From Microstegium vimineum (lineage: Eukaryota; Streptophyta; Magnoliopsida; Poales; Poaceae), in assembly GCA_022036555.1 (NCBI GenBank), contig CM039130.1, forward strand, positions 22,346,570 through 22,410,569: a DNA stretch of 64,000 bases. Reading direction: 5' to 3'. The translations under genes and the position numbers were made by a program. Positions 35,010-46,392 of this stretch are shown here, one piece after another (the stretch's first letter is position 1; the number at the start of each line of letters is the position of its first letter). Below the pieces are notes generated by a model that was not told where the DNA came from, searched no databases, and saw only the letters and a list, made by a program, of their open reading frames with translations.

Positions 35010-35363
35010 TCAGAGCGGAGGAGTCTGCTGAACTGTCTTTGTAGCCTCTGCTGCCTCTGAAGACGGAGCTGCTTCATCTGTCACTGCCTGTGTCTGAGGA
35101 GACCGAGTCGGCTGAGCTCTGGTAGTAGGAGTACAAGTGCGAGTGCGGGGGCCAATACGAAGCCCAACACCACTCTCTACTCTGTCGGCTGCCTCAGCTG
35201 CTGTTATCGCTGCCATGGCGTCTCTATCAAGCAACTTCCGCTTCTTGCGGGGCTTCTCTGGTGCCTTAGCCTTGCCCTTATCAGTGGGAGGGCGAGGCCG
35301 AGGCGGCTTGTCGTCACCGGGACCACCACCAACATTCTTCACGCGAGCCATCTGATCAATCAA
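35010..35363 (-). CDS. Basic, proline-rich ORF of unknown function
   Basis: The 117-codon ORF starts at 35363 (an internal Met five codons in gives MARVKNVGGGPGDD). The first third is rich in Pro, Lys and Arg ('KPPRPRPPTDKGKAKAPEKP', 'RKKRKLLDRDAM'), like a nuclear-targeting or nucleic-acid-binding tail. The middle is Ala/Glu-rich and the end is Thr/Pro/Gln-rich. I recall similar N-termini in predicted grass 'retrotransposon' proteins, but I recognise no domain. It could be an accessory ORF of element D or the first ORF of another element. It may be broken at its 3' end. Confidence 0.35.
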   Translation of the reverse strand: MIDQMARVKNVGGGPGDDKPPRPRPPTDKGKAKAPEKPRKKRKLLDRDAMAAITAAEAADRVESGVGLRIGPRTRTCTPTTRAQPTRSPQTQAVTDEAAPSSEAAEATKTVQQTPPL

Positions 35364-36239
35364 TCACTGTCACACTGAGAGAGGCCCAAATGACACTATC
35401 ACTGAATACCCATTGAGAAATCCACTGACAGTCACCACACTAACAAACTGATCACTGCCACGGACACACTGAACCAAGAAAATCGTTGTCAATCTACAAG
35501 AGGCCCGTATGCCACTGACACACTCTAGAGGCTTTGCCTCAGTCCATACCTGCGAGCTTTGCCCCGAGTTCTCTGTCACAACCACTGACCTGACTGCCAT
35601 AAGATAGAATAGATAGGAAATATATAAGCATCATATATAATCTAGGGGTGCGAAAAGCCTAATAGAAGCAAGCATATGAGATAAGTAAGAGTGAAACTTG
35701 CCAGCTACCTTAGGAAAGAAGCGTCGATCCAATGCAAGTTGGCCACGGACAGAGGACACCACGGAGAAGGAATCGACGACCGCTAAATCGCGCGATCGAC
35801 AATTCAACAACAAAACCCTAGGGAGGATTTAGAGCGCATGGACCCTAGGGGGGTTTTCTGGTGGCAGGGGTATCCTAGGGTTCAAAGGGAAACCTAGGAA
35901 GGGGAGAAGAGGATCTGCTCGGCTGGGGGAGGTGGGGTGTGCTCGACTGGAAGAAGAAGAGCAAAGCAGGGGCGGTGGAGGCACGAGCAGGGAGCACGGT
36001 GGCGACGCGGTGAGGGTAGCGCAGCAAGGGCGGCGCGCGAGCAGGGAGCGAGTGCGGTGAGCAGGGTGAGTGGGGATGCGCGAGCCCGCAGGGAGGAGCC
36101 GGCGGCGAAGGTCGTCGATGGCGAGGAGTGCGGGAGGCGCAAATGGCGGTTGCCGCGGCGGTTGACGGTGAACGGGCTCGGGGACAGGCACAAATGGAGG
36201 AGGATAGAAAAGAGTGAACACCCGAAAGGGTAAGCATGC

Positions 36240-36560
36240 CTGAAGACCAGACTCCAGACATTGATCCGTGTCCGGACGCGAGGATCTGGATGAGACCGGA
36301 GCGAAAATAGCATGACATGCTCTCTGTTAGCTATTTATCCGGACGCTAAAACGTGTTCGGACGCAGGGAATAGTATCGACCGGAGGTACTGTGCGAAGGA
36401 GAGCATAGTAGGGGAGGGCGACCGGACGCAGACGCATTAGTCCGGACCGCAGAAAACTTATGTCTGGACCTTGCGTCTAGAGCAAGACAGAGGGCACAGG
36501 GGAGAATCCGGACGCAAAAGTGTGTCCGGACCAGAGAGGAATGTAGTGTCTGGAGAGGCA
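36240..36560. repeat. Cluster of (G)TCCGGAC palindromes
   Basis: About ten copies of CCGGAC, GTCCGG or GTCCGGAC lie at irregular spacing. The same motif clusters in the LTR of element D (43540-43895) and, as a diverged form, in the LTRs of element C. Here it precedes a weak TATA-like sequence on the minus strand. Confidence 0.65.
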
Positions 36561-36802
36561 TCCAAAGCCAAAATGCACTAAATTTTTTTCCTATCTCTCC
36601 CTTGCTCTCTCCCAAACCATTTCCAATGCCAAAGAGAGTCAAAAGAACACTTGTTGGACATGGTATGAGAACCATGACTCAAACCCTCAAGGTTTTTCAA
36701 ATAGTTAGCCTTAGGCTTAGCTCTTTTTATGAAAATAGGCAATAAACGAGGGCTAGGAACACCATAAGGCCATTAGTAGGGGTATAGTGACAACTTGAGC
36801 AT

Positions 36803-36824
36803 GGAATTCTCCCCCTAAAATGGA
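36803..36824 (-). other. Polypurine-tract-like motif downstream of element D pol
   Basis: The minus strand reads ATTTTAGGGGGAGAATTC about 230 bp after the polymerase stop. SIRE-like elements often carry AGGGGGAG motifs in this region. No LTR start (TGAAAG) follows, so it is not a proven terminal tract. Confidence 0.4.
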
Positions 36825-37054
36825 TGAACTCAGAGGATGCTCAAACTTCACCGAAAAAGAACCAACAAGCAACAAACATGCATATGCAATGCAATACTTG
36901 AATTTGAATCTAGTTGCTTGTCAAATTTGAACCGCGATTAAGCTTCTTCACACGCTTTAGGGCGGTTATCTTAACCGTGTTAGACAAGCCTATATGCATG
37001 TACATAATTGAAACATGTCATATTTTACAATGAATGCAAGGTACCAACACAAGA

Positions 37055-38842
37055 TCATCTTTTAGTGAAGTTACATAGATCAAGCACATTTAGTTCACTT
37101 CTCAACCTACAAAAGGTCACTTCATCAAGAGGTTTTGTGAAGATATCCACCAATTGATCTTCACTTCTTACACCAACTAGTGAGATATCTTTCTTTGAAA
37201 CATGGTCCCTTAGAAAGTGATGGCGGATATCGATGTGCTTAGTGCGTGAGTGTTGAACCGGATTGTTTGCAAGTTTTACCGCACTTTCATTATCACAAAG
37301 AAGTGGTACACTTTTAAGTTCAACACCATAGTCTAGAAGAGTTTGTTTCATGTATAGGGTTTGTGCAGAACAAGCTCCGACGGCTATGTATTCCGCTTCC
37401 GCGATAGACAAAGCCACACTATTTTGTTTCTTAGATGACCATGATACAAGTGATCTTCCAAGCAAATGGCAACCTCCAGAGGTACTCTTCCTATCAACTT
37501 TGCATCCGGCGTAATCTGAATCGGAGTAGCCCACTACTTGAAAAGTAGCTCATTTGGGATACCAAAGGCGCTTGGGGTGTGCTTTATATATCTAAGGATT
37601 CTTTTTACGGCACTTAGGTGTGATTCCTTAGGTTTTGCTTGAAATCTAGCACACATGCATACACTAAACATGATGTCGGGCCTAGATGCGGTAAGATATA
37701 ACAAACTACCAATCATAGAACAGTAGAGAGTTTGATCAATAGGTTTACCGTCTTTATCAAGGTCGAGGTGTCCATTTGTAGGCATTGGGGTCTTGATTGG
37801 CTTACAATCTTCCACCTTGAACTTCTTTAGCACATCATTGGTATACTTCTCTTGAGATATAAATGTGCCTTCTCTTAATTGCTTTACTTGAAACCCAAGG
37901 AAGAAGGTAAGCTCTCCAATCATGGACATCTCAAATTTCTTTGATATCAAGTCACCAAATTCCTTGCAATAATCTTCATTCGTCGAGCCAAAGATAATAT
38001 CATCAACATACACTTTACAAATGAAGATATCTCCATCTTGCTTCTTGGTGAATAGTGTTGTATCAACCTTCCCAATAGTGAATCCCTTCTTGAAGAGGAA
38101 GTCCCGAAGATGCTCATACCAAGCTCTAGGGGCTTGCTTGAGCCCATATAGCGCCTTGGACAACCTATAAACATGGTTAGGATATCTAGGGTCCTCAAAA
38201 CCGGGAGGTTGGTTGACATAGACTAGTTCATTTATGAAGCCATTTAAGAATGAACTTTTCACATCCATTTGATATAATTTCATGTCATGGTATGATGCAT
38301 ATGAAAGGAGGATACGAATGGCTTCAAGTCTTGCAACCGGTGCAAAGGTTTCCCCAAAATCCAAACCTTCAACATGGAGAACCCCTTTGCCACTAGCCTT
38401 GCCTTGTTTCTAACCACTTGATCTTGATCATATTGCTTGTTGCAGAACACCCACTTAGTTCCTATCACTCTTGCATCTTTGGCTTTTCTTCTAGAGTCCA
38501 CACTTGATTGCGGGTGAAGTTGTTCAACTCTTCATGCATAGCATTCACCCAATCCAGATTCTCAAGCGCTTCCTCTACACATGTAGGCTCAACACAAGAC
38601 ACAAAAGAGTGATGTTCAATAAATGAAGCAAGCTTTTGGGACCGAGTCATTACTCCCCTTGAAGGACTCCCAATGATGATTTCTTGTGGATGTGGTTGGA
38701 GTATGGGTGCGGATCTCTTGTCAACCACTTGAGGAGGAGGTGTAGGTGCATCAACATCTTGAGCTTGAGCCTCTACTTGAGCTTGAGGGATGAAGGTATC
38801 TTCATTTGTTTCCCTCACTTTGTCATCATCATGTTGAGGCTC
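37055..38842 (-). pseudogene. Reverse transcriptase and RNase H of element D
   Basis: Read from 38842 leftwards: an acidic linker, 'HEELNNFTRNQVWTLEEKPK', 'DARVIGTKWVF', 'FGETFAPVARLEAIRIL', 'YQMDVKSSFLNGFINE', 'ALYGLKQAPRAWYEHL', catalytic VYVDDIIFGSTN, 'SRPDIMFSVCMCARFQ', then RNase H 'YSDSDYAGCKVDRKSTSG', 'NSVALSIAEAEYIAVGAC' and 'HSRTKHIDIRHHFLRDH', with the stop at 37055. Frameshifts occur near 38470, 38370 and 37545. A TAA at 38843-38845 lies just upstream. The usual STTEAEY reads SIAEAEY. It is closely related to element C but a different family. Confidence 0.9.
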
Positions 38843-40312
38843 TTATGATGAAGAAGGTTGAGCATTTGCATTATCTTCACCTTCTACCACCACTTGATCT
38901 TCTTCTTTGGGGTTGATTGTACTGGTAGGCATGTTCTTCATAGCCTCCCTCAATGGTTCATCACCTACATCATCAAGATTTTCATTTGCTCCTTGGGAGC
39001 CATTAGTCTCATCAAATTCCAATTCATACATTTCTTCAACTAAGCCAGTGGCTTGGTTAAATACACGGTATGCTTTGGATTTCAAGGAATAACTAACTAG
39101 GAAGCCAATATCACATCTTCTTTGAAACTTCCCTAGATGTTGACGCTTCTTGTAGATGTAGACCTTGCATCCAAACACCCTAAAGAATGATACATCTAGC
39201 TTCTTTCCATTTAGAAACTCATATGGTGTCTTCTTCAAGAATCTTTGGATGAACAATCTATTTGAAGCATAGCATGCGGTGTTGATAGCTTTGGCCCAAA
39301 ACTTCTCCGGAGTGTTGTACTCATCTAGCATGGTTCTTGCAAGTGTAATCAATGTCCGGTTCTTCCTCTCAACCACTCCATTTTGTTGTGGTGTATATGT
39401 AGCGAACACTTCATGCTTGATCCCAACTTCATCACAATATTCTTCAATTTTTTGTGTTGATAAACTCGGTGCCATTGTCACTTCTTATTTTCTTGATCTC
39501 TACATCAAACTCATTTTGTGCTCTCTTGGCAAACTTCTTGAATGAGCTTGTGGCTTCCCCTTTGTCATGAAGAAAGAACACCCATGTGTATCTTGAATAG
39601 TCATCCACAATCACAAGACAAAAGAGGTTGCCACCCAAACTAGCATATGTTGTAGGTCCAAATAAATCCATATGAAGTAGCTCAAGAACTCTTGATGTTG
39701 ACATGAATGCTTTGTGGGGGTGAGTGTTGGCAACTTGCTTGCTGGCTTGACATGCACTACAAAGCTTATCCTTTTCAAACACAACATCCTTGATCCCTCT
39801 AACCATTTGCTTCTTCAATAGCTTCTTGAGTGTAGACATTCCAACATGAGCTAGCCTTCTATGCCACAACCAACCAAGAGGTAGAATTTGATGAGAACAA
39901 GCATGTTTGGAGGTTGGCATCATTTGATGAGAAATCCACAAGGTAGAGGTTATTGTGCCGGAAGCCTTTGAATATGACTTGACTATCATCAATCTTGGAC
40001 ACAACAACTTCATTTGGAGTGAATAAGCATTGGAAGCCAAGATCACACAATTGACCAACCGAGAGTAAGTTGAAACTCAATGATGCAACTAGCAAGACAT
40101 TTGATATTGAATGATCATTTGAGATTGCCACTTTTCCAAGTCCTTTGACCTTTCCCTTTGAATTGTCTCCAAATGTAATCTTGTCTTAGTTGTTGACATC
40201 TTCTTCCAAAGAGGTGAACATCCGGGGGTCACCGGTCATATGTTGAGTGCAACCACTATCTATCACCCAATGACTTCTACCGGTCTTGTAGTTCACCTAC
40301 ACACACAAGAGA
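38843..40312 (-). pseudogene. Protease and integrase of element D
   Basis: From 40312 leftwards: protease WVIDSGCTQHMTGDP (near 40265), TAA at about 40187 inside 'VNN*DKITFGDN', 'SNDHSISNVLL', and a frameshift near 39865. GAG-pre-integrase 'LGWLWHRRLAHVGM' follows, then integrase with 'LHMDLFGPTTYASLGG', 'VIVDDYSRYTWVFF', 'RSDNGTEF', a frameshift in an A run near 39450, 'QQNGVVERKNRTLITLA' and 'FFRVFGCKVYIYKK'. It ends in an acidic, frame-disrupted linker. All three catalytic acidic positions of the integrase are still visible. Confidence 0.88.
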
Positions 40313-42716
40313 TCAAGCTTGTTGTTTAGGCACCCATTGAGTATGAGGGCCCATTGCTTTCTCTACTAGAGACTTAGCAACCCAAAGTGTCATTGGTCTA
40401 TTCTTGTTGGGTGGTCCCAATAACACAACTTGTGGTCTCCCCTTGACATCCTTGTTGATGATATAGTGAGCATTGTATGCAAATGGCCTAGTGTGCTTGG
40501 GCAAGGGTTGTGGAGGTGGTGTCACACAATCATGAGCAAAGTGTCCTTGCTTCCCACACTCAAAGCATGTCTTCATCTTTGACTTTGGCTTTGCTTGATA
40601 GAAGTACTTGGCTTGTTGTTGATATTGAGCTTTAGCTTTGGCTTTGGCCTTCTTCACTTGAGCGGACTTGTAACCAATACCAGTCTTGTCATTCTTCATG
40701 ACGGTGTTCATGAGGAGCTCACTTTGAAGATTGTGGCCCTTAGTAAACTTTTCCATTCCAATGGCAAGATAGTTCTTCTCATTCTTTAGCCTCTTGTTCT
40801 CTTCTCTAAGCATATCAATTTCAAGTGTCACATCATAGTCTTCATCTTGTGCCTCAATCACTATTGACTTGGTTGACTTGAGCTTGATAAGATCTTGCTT
40901 GAGCTTCTCATTCTCATTCTTGATCTTGATATAGTCATCATAGTGATCCGCCACAACCACTTGCTTTCCTTTGCACTTAGGCACTTGCTCAATGGGCTCA
41001 ATGATCAAATCATCACAAGAAGTGCCAATGTCAATCTTGACAATGGGGTTAGCAACAATAGGCAAAGCATCTTCAAGACATTCATTTGTTATAAGGAGAG
41101 TATCATAGTTCATCTTTACTTTGGTGTACTCTTCCTTAAGCTTGTTATGTTTGGTTCTAAGCTCTTGTGTTGTCCTCTCTAGCTTGTCATGTTTCTCTTT
41201 TAGCTCTTTTAGAGAGGATTTGAGCTCCTTAGCATGTGAGGATAAGGATTTGTTTTCACTTATTAGCTCATCACTAGCATTTGATGTTACTTCAAGTTTG
41301 ACAAGGAAGTCATCATTTTCTTTTTCAAGCTTCTCATTTTTAGCTTGCTCCTTCTTCACAATTTTAGTGTACTTAGTGAGCAATTTTATGAGTTCATCAT
41401 AAGAAGGAGCTTGGTATTCATTTTCACTTTCACTACCAATATCATCACTATCATCATCCTTCTCTACTTTAGATTGTACCTTCTGGTCACCCTTGGCCAT
41501 GAGGCATAGGTGTGTAGAGGATGTAGTGGTGGAAGACGAAGATGGTGGAGGAGGCAATGATGTCCCAATGACTAGAGAGGGCACCCTCTCATCATCACTT
41601 TCATCATCGGATGAATCACTTGAGTCTTCGATGTCAGTTAGCCAAACACCAATTATGTATGCTTTGTCATCCTTCTTCTTTTGGTGTTGGAACCTCTTCT
41701 TCTTGAAATCATCTTTCTTCTTGTGTGGCTTCTCAATCTTCTTCTCATCATCACTTGACTCATCTTTATGATCTTTGCCATTCTTGTACTTCTTCTTGTA
41801 CTTGTCCTTCTTGGGCTTGGTACAATGGTGAGCTAGATGGACAAGATCACCACAATTGTAGCAATCCATTTCCAACAATGGCTTCCTCTTGTTGCTAGTG
41901 AAGAACTTCTTCTTTCTCGAATCAATCTTGACACCGCTCTTGTTTAGCTTCTTTAGCATCTTGGTGGTCTTCTTCACCATTAGAGCAATGTTTGTGTCAT
42001 CATCTTCTTCACTTGAGCTATCATACACCACCTTTGACTTGCCCATGTCATGGCTTGATTTGAGTGCCAAATCTTTCTTCTTGGTGGATGATGAGCCTTC
42101 TTCTTCTTTGTGGATGTGCATGTACATCTCATGAGCGTTGATCTTTCCCAAGACTTATGTTGGTGTATAGTTGGAAAGATCACCTTGATGCAACACCGTC
42201 ACAATGTTACCATACTTGGCAATTGGAAGCACACAAAGAATCTTCTTCACAACATCGGCAGGCTCCATTTGAGTTAGCCCAAGTGCATTCAATTCTTCTA
42301 CAAGAACATTCAAGCGTGAGTACATTTCATTTGCATTTTCATGAGCAAGAATGGTAAAAGCATTCATCTTATTCATGACTAAGTGATATCGCTCTTCCCG
42401 CTCGCTCTTTGTGCCCTCATGAAGAGCACAAATGTTCTTCCACAACTCATGAGCGTTCTTTGAGGTGCGCACACAGGTTGACCACGTCCTTGCCAATGCC
42501 CCTAAAGAGAGTGTTCCGGGCTTTGGCATTCCACTTCTCATAGTTGACCTCGTCACCGAATGGTTCTCCATCAAATTGAGGAAACCCATCGGTGGTGGCT
42601 TTGAGCACACCAACGTCCAAGGCTTCGAGGTAAGCCTCCATATGCACTTTCCAATAAGGAAAGTCATCTCCATCAAAGATGGGTGGCGGTCCATCCCCAT
42701 GGACATCTTGCTCTAA
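40313..42716 (-). pseudogene. gag of element D, with two zinc knuckles and a long coiled coil
   Basis: The N-terminal gag domain lies in two frames ('YWKVHMEAYLEALDVGVLKA', 'NAHELWKNICALHEG'), joined by a frameshift near 42465. TAA occurs at 42155. After it, 612 codons are open to 40313. They contain a CCHC knuckle (CYNCGDLVHLAHHC, residues 97-110), Lys- and Asp/Ser-rich stretches, and a predicted coiled coil rich in Lys, Glu and Leu (about residues 245-360 and 395-450). A second knuckle (CFECGKQGHFAHDC, residues 529-542) and the end 'HTQWVPKQQA' follow. This is the SIRE-like gag layout, also seen in element C. Confidence 0.88.
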
Positions 42717-42743
42717 GCGGTTAAGCCTAATTTAGAGCAACAA

Positions 42744-42756
42744 GGCTCTGATACCA
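42744..42756 (-). other. Primer binding site of element D
   Basis: The minus strand reads TGGTATCAGAGCC two bases after the LTR end CTTTCA. This is the initiator tRNA-Met complement. Confidence 0.85.
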
Positions 42757-43465
42757 ATTGAAAGGATCAAGATGCCCAAGAGGGGGGTGAATTGGGCTCT
42801 TTTAAATTTCTAAACAAGAATTAAACCTAGCAAGAGCCAATTAACCCCCTAGTGCTTTTCCCAAGTGTGTCCTAGCTACACAAGCAAGACATGGCAATGA
42901 AAGCGGTAAAGCCCTATGCAATTCTAGTCAAGCAACACAAAGGTAAAGCGGAAAGTAATGCTTGAAAGTAATTGCAATAAGTAAGGAGAAGGGTGTAAGC
43001 AAGTTGACACGATGACGTTTTGCCAAGGTATCGAGGAGTCGACACCCCCCCTAGTCCTCGTTGGAGCACCGCACACGGTATCGCTCCCCCTTAGTCCGCG
43101 CAAGGACTAAGTGCTCTCTACGGGCTGATTCTTCACCACTCCGGCTCGGTGAATCGCCCACAACCGATCACAATGAAGCTTGGGCCATCCACAATGGTAT
43201 CCACCGAATGATCACCAAGAAAACCTCCGCGAAGCCGTCTAGGTGATGTCGATCACCAAGAGTAACAAGTACTAACTCTCATTTGACCAAGGCTAGTCTA
43301 GTGATTGAATGGATGCACACTTGCTATCTCTAAGCAACTAGTGAGAATCAACTCATGGAATGGCAATTCACTATCTCACTAGGGCTCTTGCACTTCTTGC
43401 ACTCTCACAAGGGTTGGTCAGCAATTGGAATGAGCAAGAGAGGGCTCATGGGGCTGGTGGAGGAG

Positions 43466-43473
43466 TATAAATA
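43466..43473 (-). promoter_or_regulatory. TATA region of element D LTR
   Basis: The minus strand reads TATTTATA in 'gatgtatttatactcctcc', just downstream of the palindrome cluster. The plus strand reads TATAAATA, so direction is inferred from the element's orientation. Confidence 0.5.
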
Positions 43474-43539
43474 CATCCCAAGCCAAACCCCAACCGTTGG
43501 GCACAACTTGTGCCCTTCTGCGTGACTTTGGACGCTGCT

Positions 43540-43895
43540 AAAAGGTGGGATCCGGACCATCACGCATGCGTCCGGACCCCCTCAGATCTCTGTACTCAAC
43601 ATTGAAACACAGGCCGTCCGGACGCTAAATGCAGTCCGACGGCGTCCGGATCGATTTCTCCTGTGTAGGGTCCGGACCCTACTTGGCGTCCGGACTCTAC
43701 ACACCGGACCGCATCCGGATCGATTTAGCGATTCTGGAGCTCTCTGCATAGGGTCCGGACTCTATAGCATGTCCGGATCCAACACTATTCACAGCGTCCG
43801 GACGCTCTAATACAGGCAGAGCAAACCCTAGGGTCCGGACGCACAGCGAATGGTCCGGACCCAGTGAGACACTAGCGTCCGGAGCTCTTTCTTCA
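43540..43895. repeat. GTCCGGAC palindrome cluster in the element D LTR
   Basis: More than a dozen GTCCGGAC, TCCGGAC or GTCCGGA sites occur within 355 bp, with irregular spacing and unrelated sequence between. The 8-mer is its own reverse complement and contains a CpG. It sits directly upstream of the TATA region on the element's strand. Confidence 0.8.
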
Positions 43896-44313
43896 GCTGA
43901 AACAGCACATTTCCAAAATGGAAGTTGCTCTACAAGGTCCAAGGACTATTTCTAAAGCTTCCTAGTGCTAGTTTTCACAAGTGTGCATCACACCTAATCA
44001 CATAGCCTCTCCTAGGTCAAGCTACTAGATAGTACCCCCTTAATAGTACGACCAAAGGAAAAATAAAGTCGCTAAACTATTCTAAGTGTCTCTCAACTCC
44101 AAACGACACTTAGACCTAGTCTAATCTTCAACCTTGTCGCCAATCCTTTGAAAACCGAAACGATTCCAATAAGGGGCACGAATACCATGATAGTCCAATC
44201 AACCATCCATTACCATGACCTAACTTTCTTATTGCCTCTACAAAACACACATTAATCATAGTAATCTTGCATTATCGTTAATCACCGAAACACTAGGGGC
44301 CTAGATGCTTTCA

Positions 44314-46090
44314 AAAGCCCATAGCCCAATTTGGCTTGTAACTAGCGTGAAATTGGCATCCAAACTCAGCACGTCGGCGCACCAGGTGTTCAACGTTGGG
44401 CCCCAAAGGGGACACGTGGTTACCATGCCCCTCGCCTCAGCTCCACGTGCCAAGGGCGCCTTGGCCTTTTTCCATCGCCTGCTGCCAAAGGGAGGAGAGC
44501 CTGACGCCCTCCGCTCTCTCCCGCTCGCCCTAGCCCTTACCACGCGCGAGCCCGCGTGCGCCCGATGTCGCTGCCGCGAGTGCTCCCCTCCAGCTTTGGT
44601 GTGCTGCTGCTCTGGCCACGGGGCTATGCCCCAACGCTGAGCCACTGCTCGCCTCGCGCCTTACGGCCCGCCGCTGTCACGCCGCCTCGCGCGTAGGCAC
44701 GCATGCCGCCAAGCCGCAGGCGAAGCCGCTGCCGCTGCTGCTCTCGCGAGCGCGGCCGTGCTGCTGCCGTTGCTGCTCGCGCTGCCGCCGCTACTGGCTG
44801 GGCTGGCCGCGGCCGGGCCAGGCCGAGCCTCCCCCGTGGCCGTCGGAGCCCCCAGCCTGCCGGCCAAGCCCCCCTCCAGCAAGCTCCCGACCTCCTTTGC
44901 TTCAAATCCCGTCGAGGTCCTCGTACAAGAATTCGACAAAGTTCAGAGGTTTTTGTGAACTCAATGACTCATCTGAATTGTGCCTGCAGGGACCTCTTCG
45001 CTGATGTTTGTTTGGTAGAAAGTTCAGGGCCCTTGATGCAAGTTTGTTTTTCTTTTATGGCTGAAACTTTGAAAATTCATAGTAATTCGTAGAAAAATCG
45101 TATGCTAGTGGTTTAGGACTTTTTGGAATCCCTGTTAAATTGTCTATGCAGTAGATCTATCATATGGTGTATGTTAGTTTCAAGTTTGGGCGGTAAAAAT
45201 AGATTTGTGAAGTTAAGTTCATGATGCTAGTCATATTTTGTCTTTTTCATAACTGTTGTGTTGATGCTCAAATAAATATGAGATTTTTGTAGTGTGCTTC
45301 TATGATGATGTGTAAGGTCTGGTAAATATTTCATGAAATTAGGTTTGCTGATTTAAGAGATGAAAATAACAAATGCAATAATTCACTGTTTTGGCTACAT
45401 GCCTAAGTTCTGTGAAATAATTATTTGCATGTTTTAGATGATGTTTTCTGTTGGTATGATGAATACCAAAGTTGTAGATAATATTATTATCTAGCTTGTG
45501 TAAAATTTTAATAGCCATATCTCTAGTAGTTTGAGATATATGAATTTTTTTAAGTTGATATTGGAATCTACGATAATCTCTGGACAGATCTGATTCAATG
45601 AGCTTTTTGGCTAAGTTGCATTGTAAATCATGTGTTGTTGATATTAGATCATTTGTAGTATTTTTCATAAGATTTCCAAATTGTTATGATTCTTATTTTT
45701 AGAAAGTATAGATCTTGAGTTATAGTTGTTTAAACAAGGGGTATCAAATCTGTCCACTTTTGGATAGAGATGCCTTCTTCATTTATTTCAAATTATTTAA
45801 CTATTGAATCATCTTTACATGATTATAAGAAAGATGTGCACAACTTGATAATCTTTCCAAATATATAAGAATCATGTTTGTTGGATTAGTATAAATCCAC
45901 TTATTACTAAAACCATGACTGTTGTACTGCTGTCCCGAAGTTGCCTATATAAGTTAAGTACCTTAACTTGTTCTTGCTAGTTGAATGTGTTAAGTAAACA
46001 TGGATGGCTGAATGCTTGTAGTAGTGTGACTTGAGTTCATTGGTATGTTACATTGGTGTGTTTTCTATCTCTCATGTTACGCTTGAGTGA
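44314..46090 (-). mobile_element. Minus-strand copy of the X LTR, part 1
   Basis: 44940-46090 aligns, inverted, with about 1200-2240, including 'tttctgttggtatg..gaataccaaagttgta', 'gccatatctctagtagtttgagatatatg' and 'agagatgccttcttcatttattt'. 44420-44900 is a GC-rich block like 2280-2760 in position but not in sequence. It is open in several frames, with no domain. The expected LTR end (TGTAACACC on this strand) is missing at the left, where element D begins. It is interrupted at 46090 by element E. Confidence 0.6.
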
Positions 46091-46392
46091 TGTTAACACC
46101 GCATTTTGGCACGACCAAGAAAATGCGGGTGGGCCCCAAAGACAGAGGAATGTGGTGCGTAGGTGGACCCAGAAGGCTGGTTAAGGGAACCGACTCGGAG
46201 AAGATAACGCGTATTGGCTGTTGAGATACGTTCGGTGGGCTGCGCCAAGAATTGAGGCCCAAGACATCCAAGTTTCCTTATCTCGGCCAGCGGCCAGTTT
46301 TACGCTAGGGTTATGCTATGGTCTATAAATAGCAAGGGCTAGGAAGCGAGAAGGACATCCAATCAATCAAATACATAACTTAGTTTTTAGTT
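46091..46392 (+). mobile_element. Truncated 5' LTR of element E
   Basis: It runs from the LTR start through the TATA box (46324-46331) and stops at 'ttagtt', where the second copy continues into 'tccggccttcggcc'. R and U5 are missing. The junction lies at an AGGGGGC motif similar to the one at 47783. Confidence 0.65.

Larger units (their letters stand above)
34788..36800 (-). other. Unassigned GC-rich segment, possibly retroelement leader or LTR
   Basis: Read leftwards (minus strand) the segment has a cluster of GTCCGGAC-like palindromes (36240-36560), a weak TATA-like 'ggataaata' (about 36330), a GC-rich leader with 'ccctaggg', then a basic ORF (35363-35010). Fragments after the ORF look coding-like but broken (34800-35000). 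It lies just downstream of the polymerase of element D, on the same strand, where an LTR matching 42759-44313 would be expected but is not found. Confidence 0.4.
42759..44313 (-). mobile_element. 5' LTR of element D (SIRE-like)
   Basis: Read on the minus strand it starts TGAAAGCATCTAGGCCCCTA at 44313 and ends GATCCTTTCA at 42759, 1555 bp. The start is typical of grass SIRE-like LTRs. U3 holds a cluster of GTCCGGAC palindromes (43540-43895), then the TATA region (43466-43473). A related fragment occurs at 9131-9346. The partner 3' LTR was not found. Confidence 0.88.

Noticed and set aside
35829..36318. Pro/Ser-rich frames of 130-147 codons on the minus strand
   Set aside because: Three overlapping frames are open in a GC-rich leader; no conserved motif.
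43540..43895. CRISPR-like regular repeats (TCCGGAC)
   Set aside because: The repeated unit is only 8 bp, spacing is irregular, and this is a plant LTR promoter.
44301..45092. Ala/Arg-rich open frames on both strands
   Set aside because: High-GC X-type LTR block; codon content follows composition, with several frames open together.
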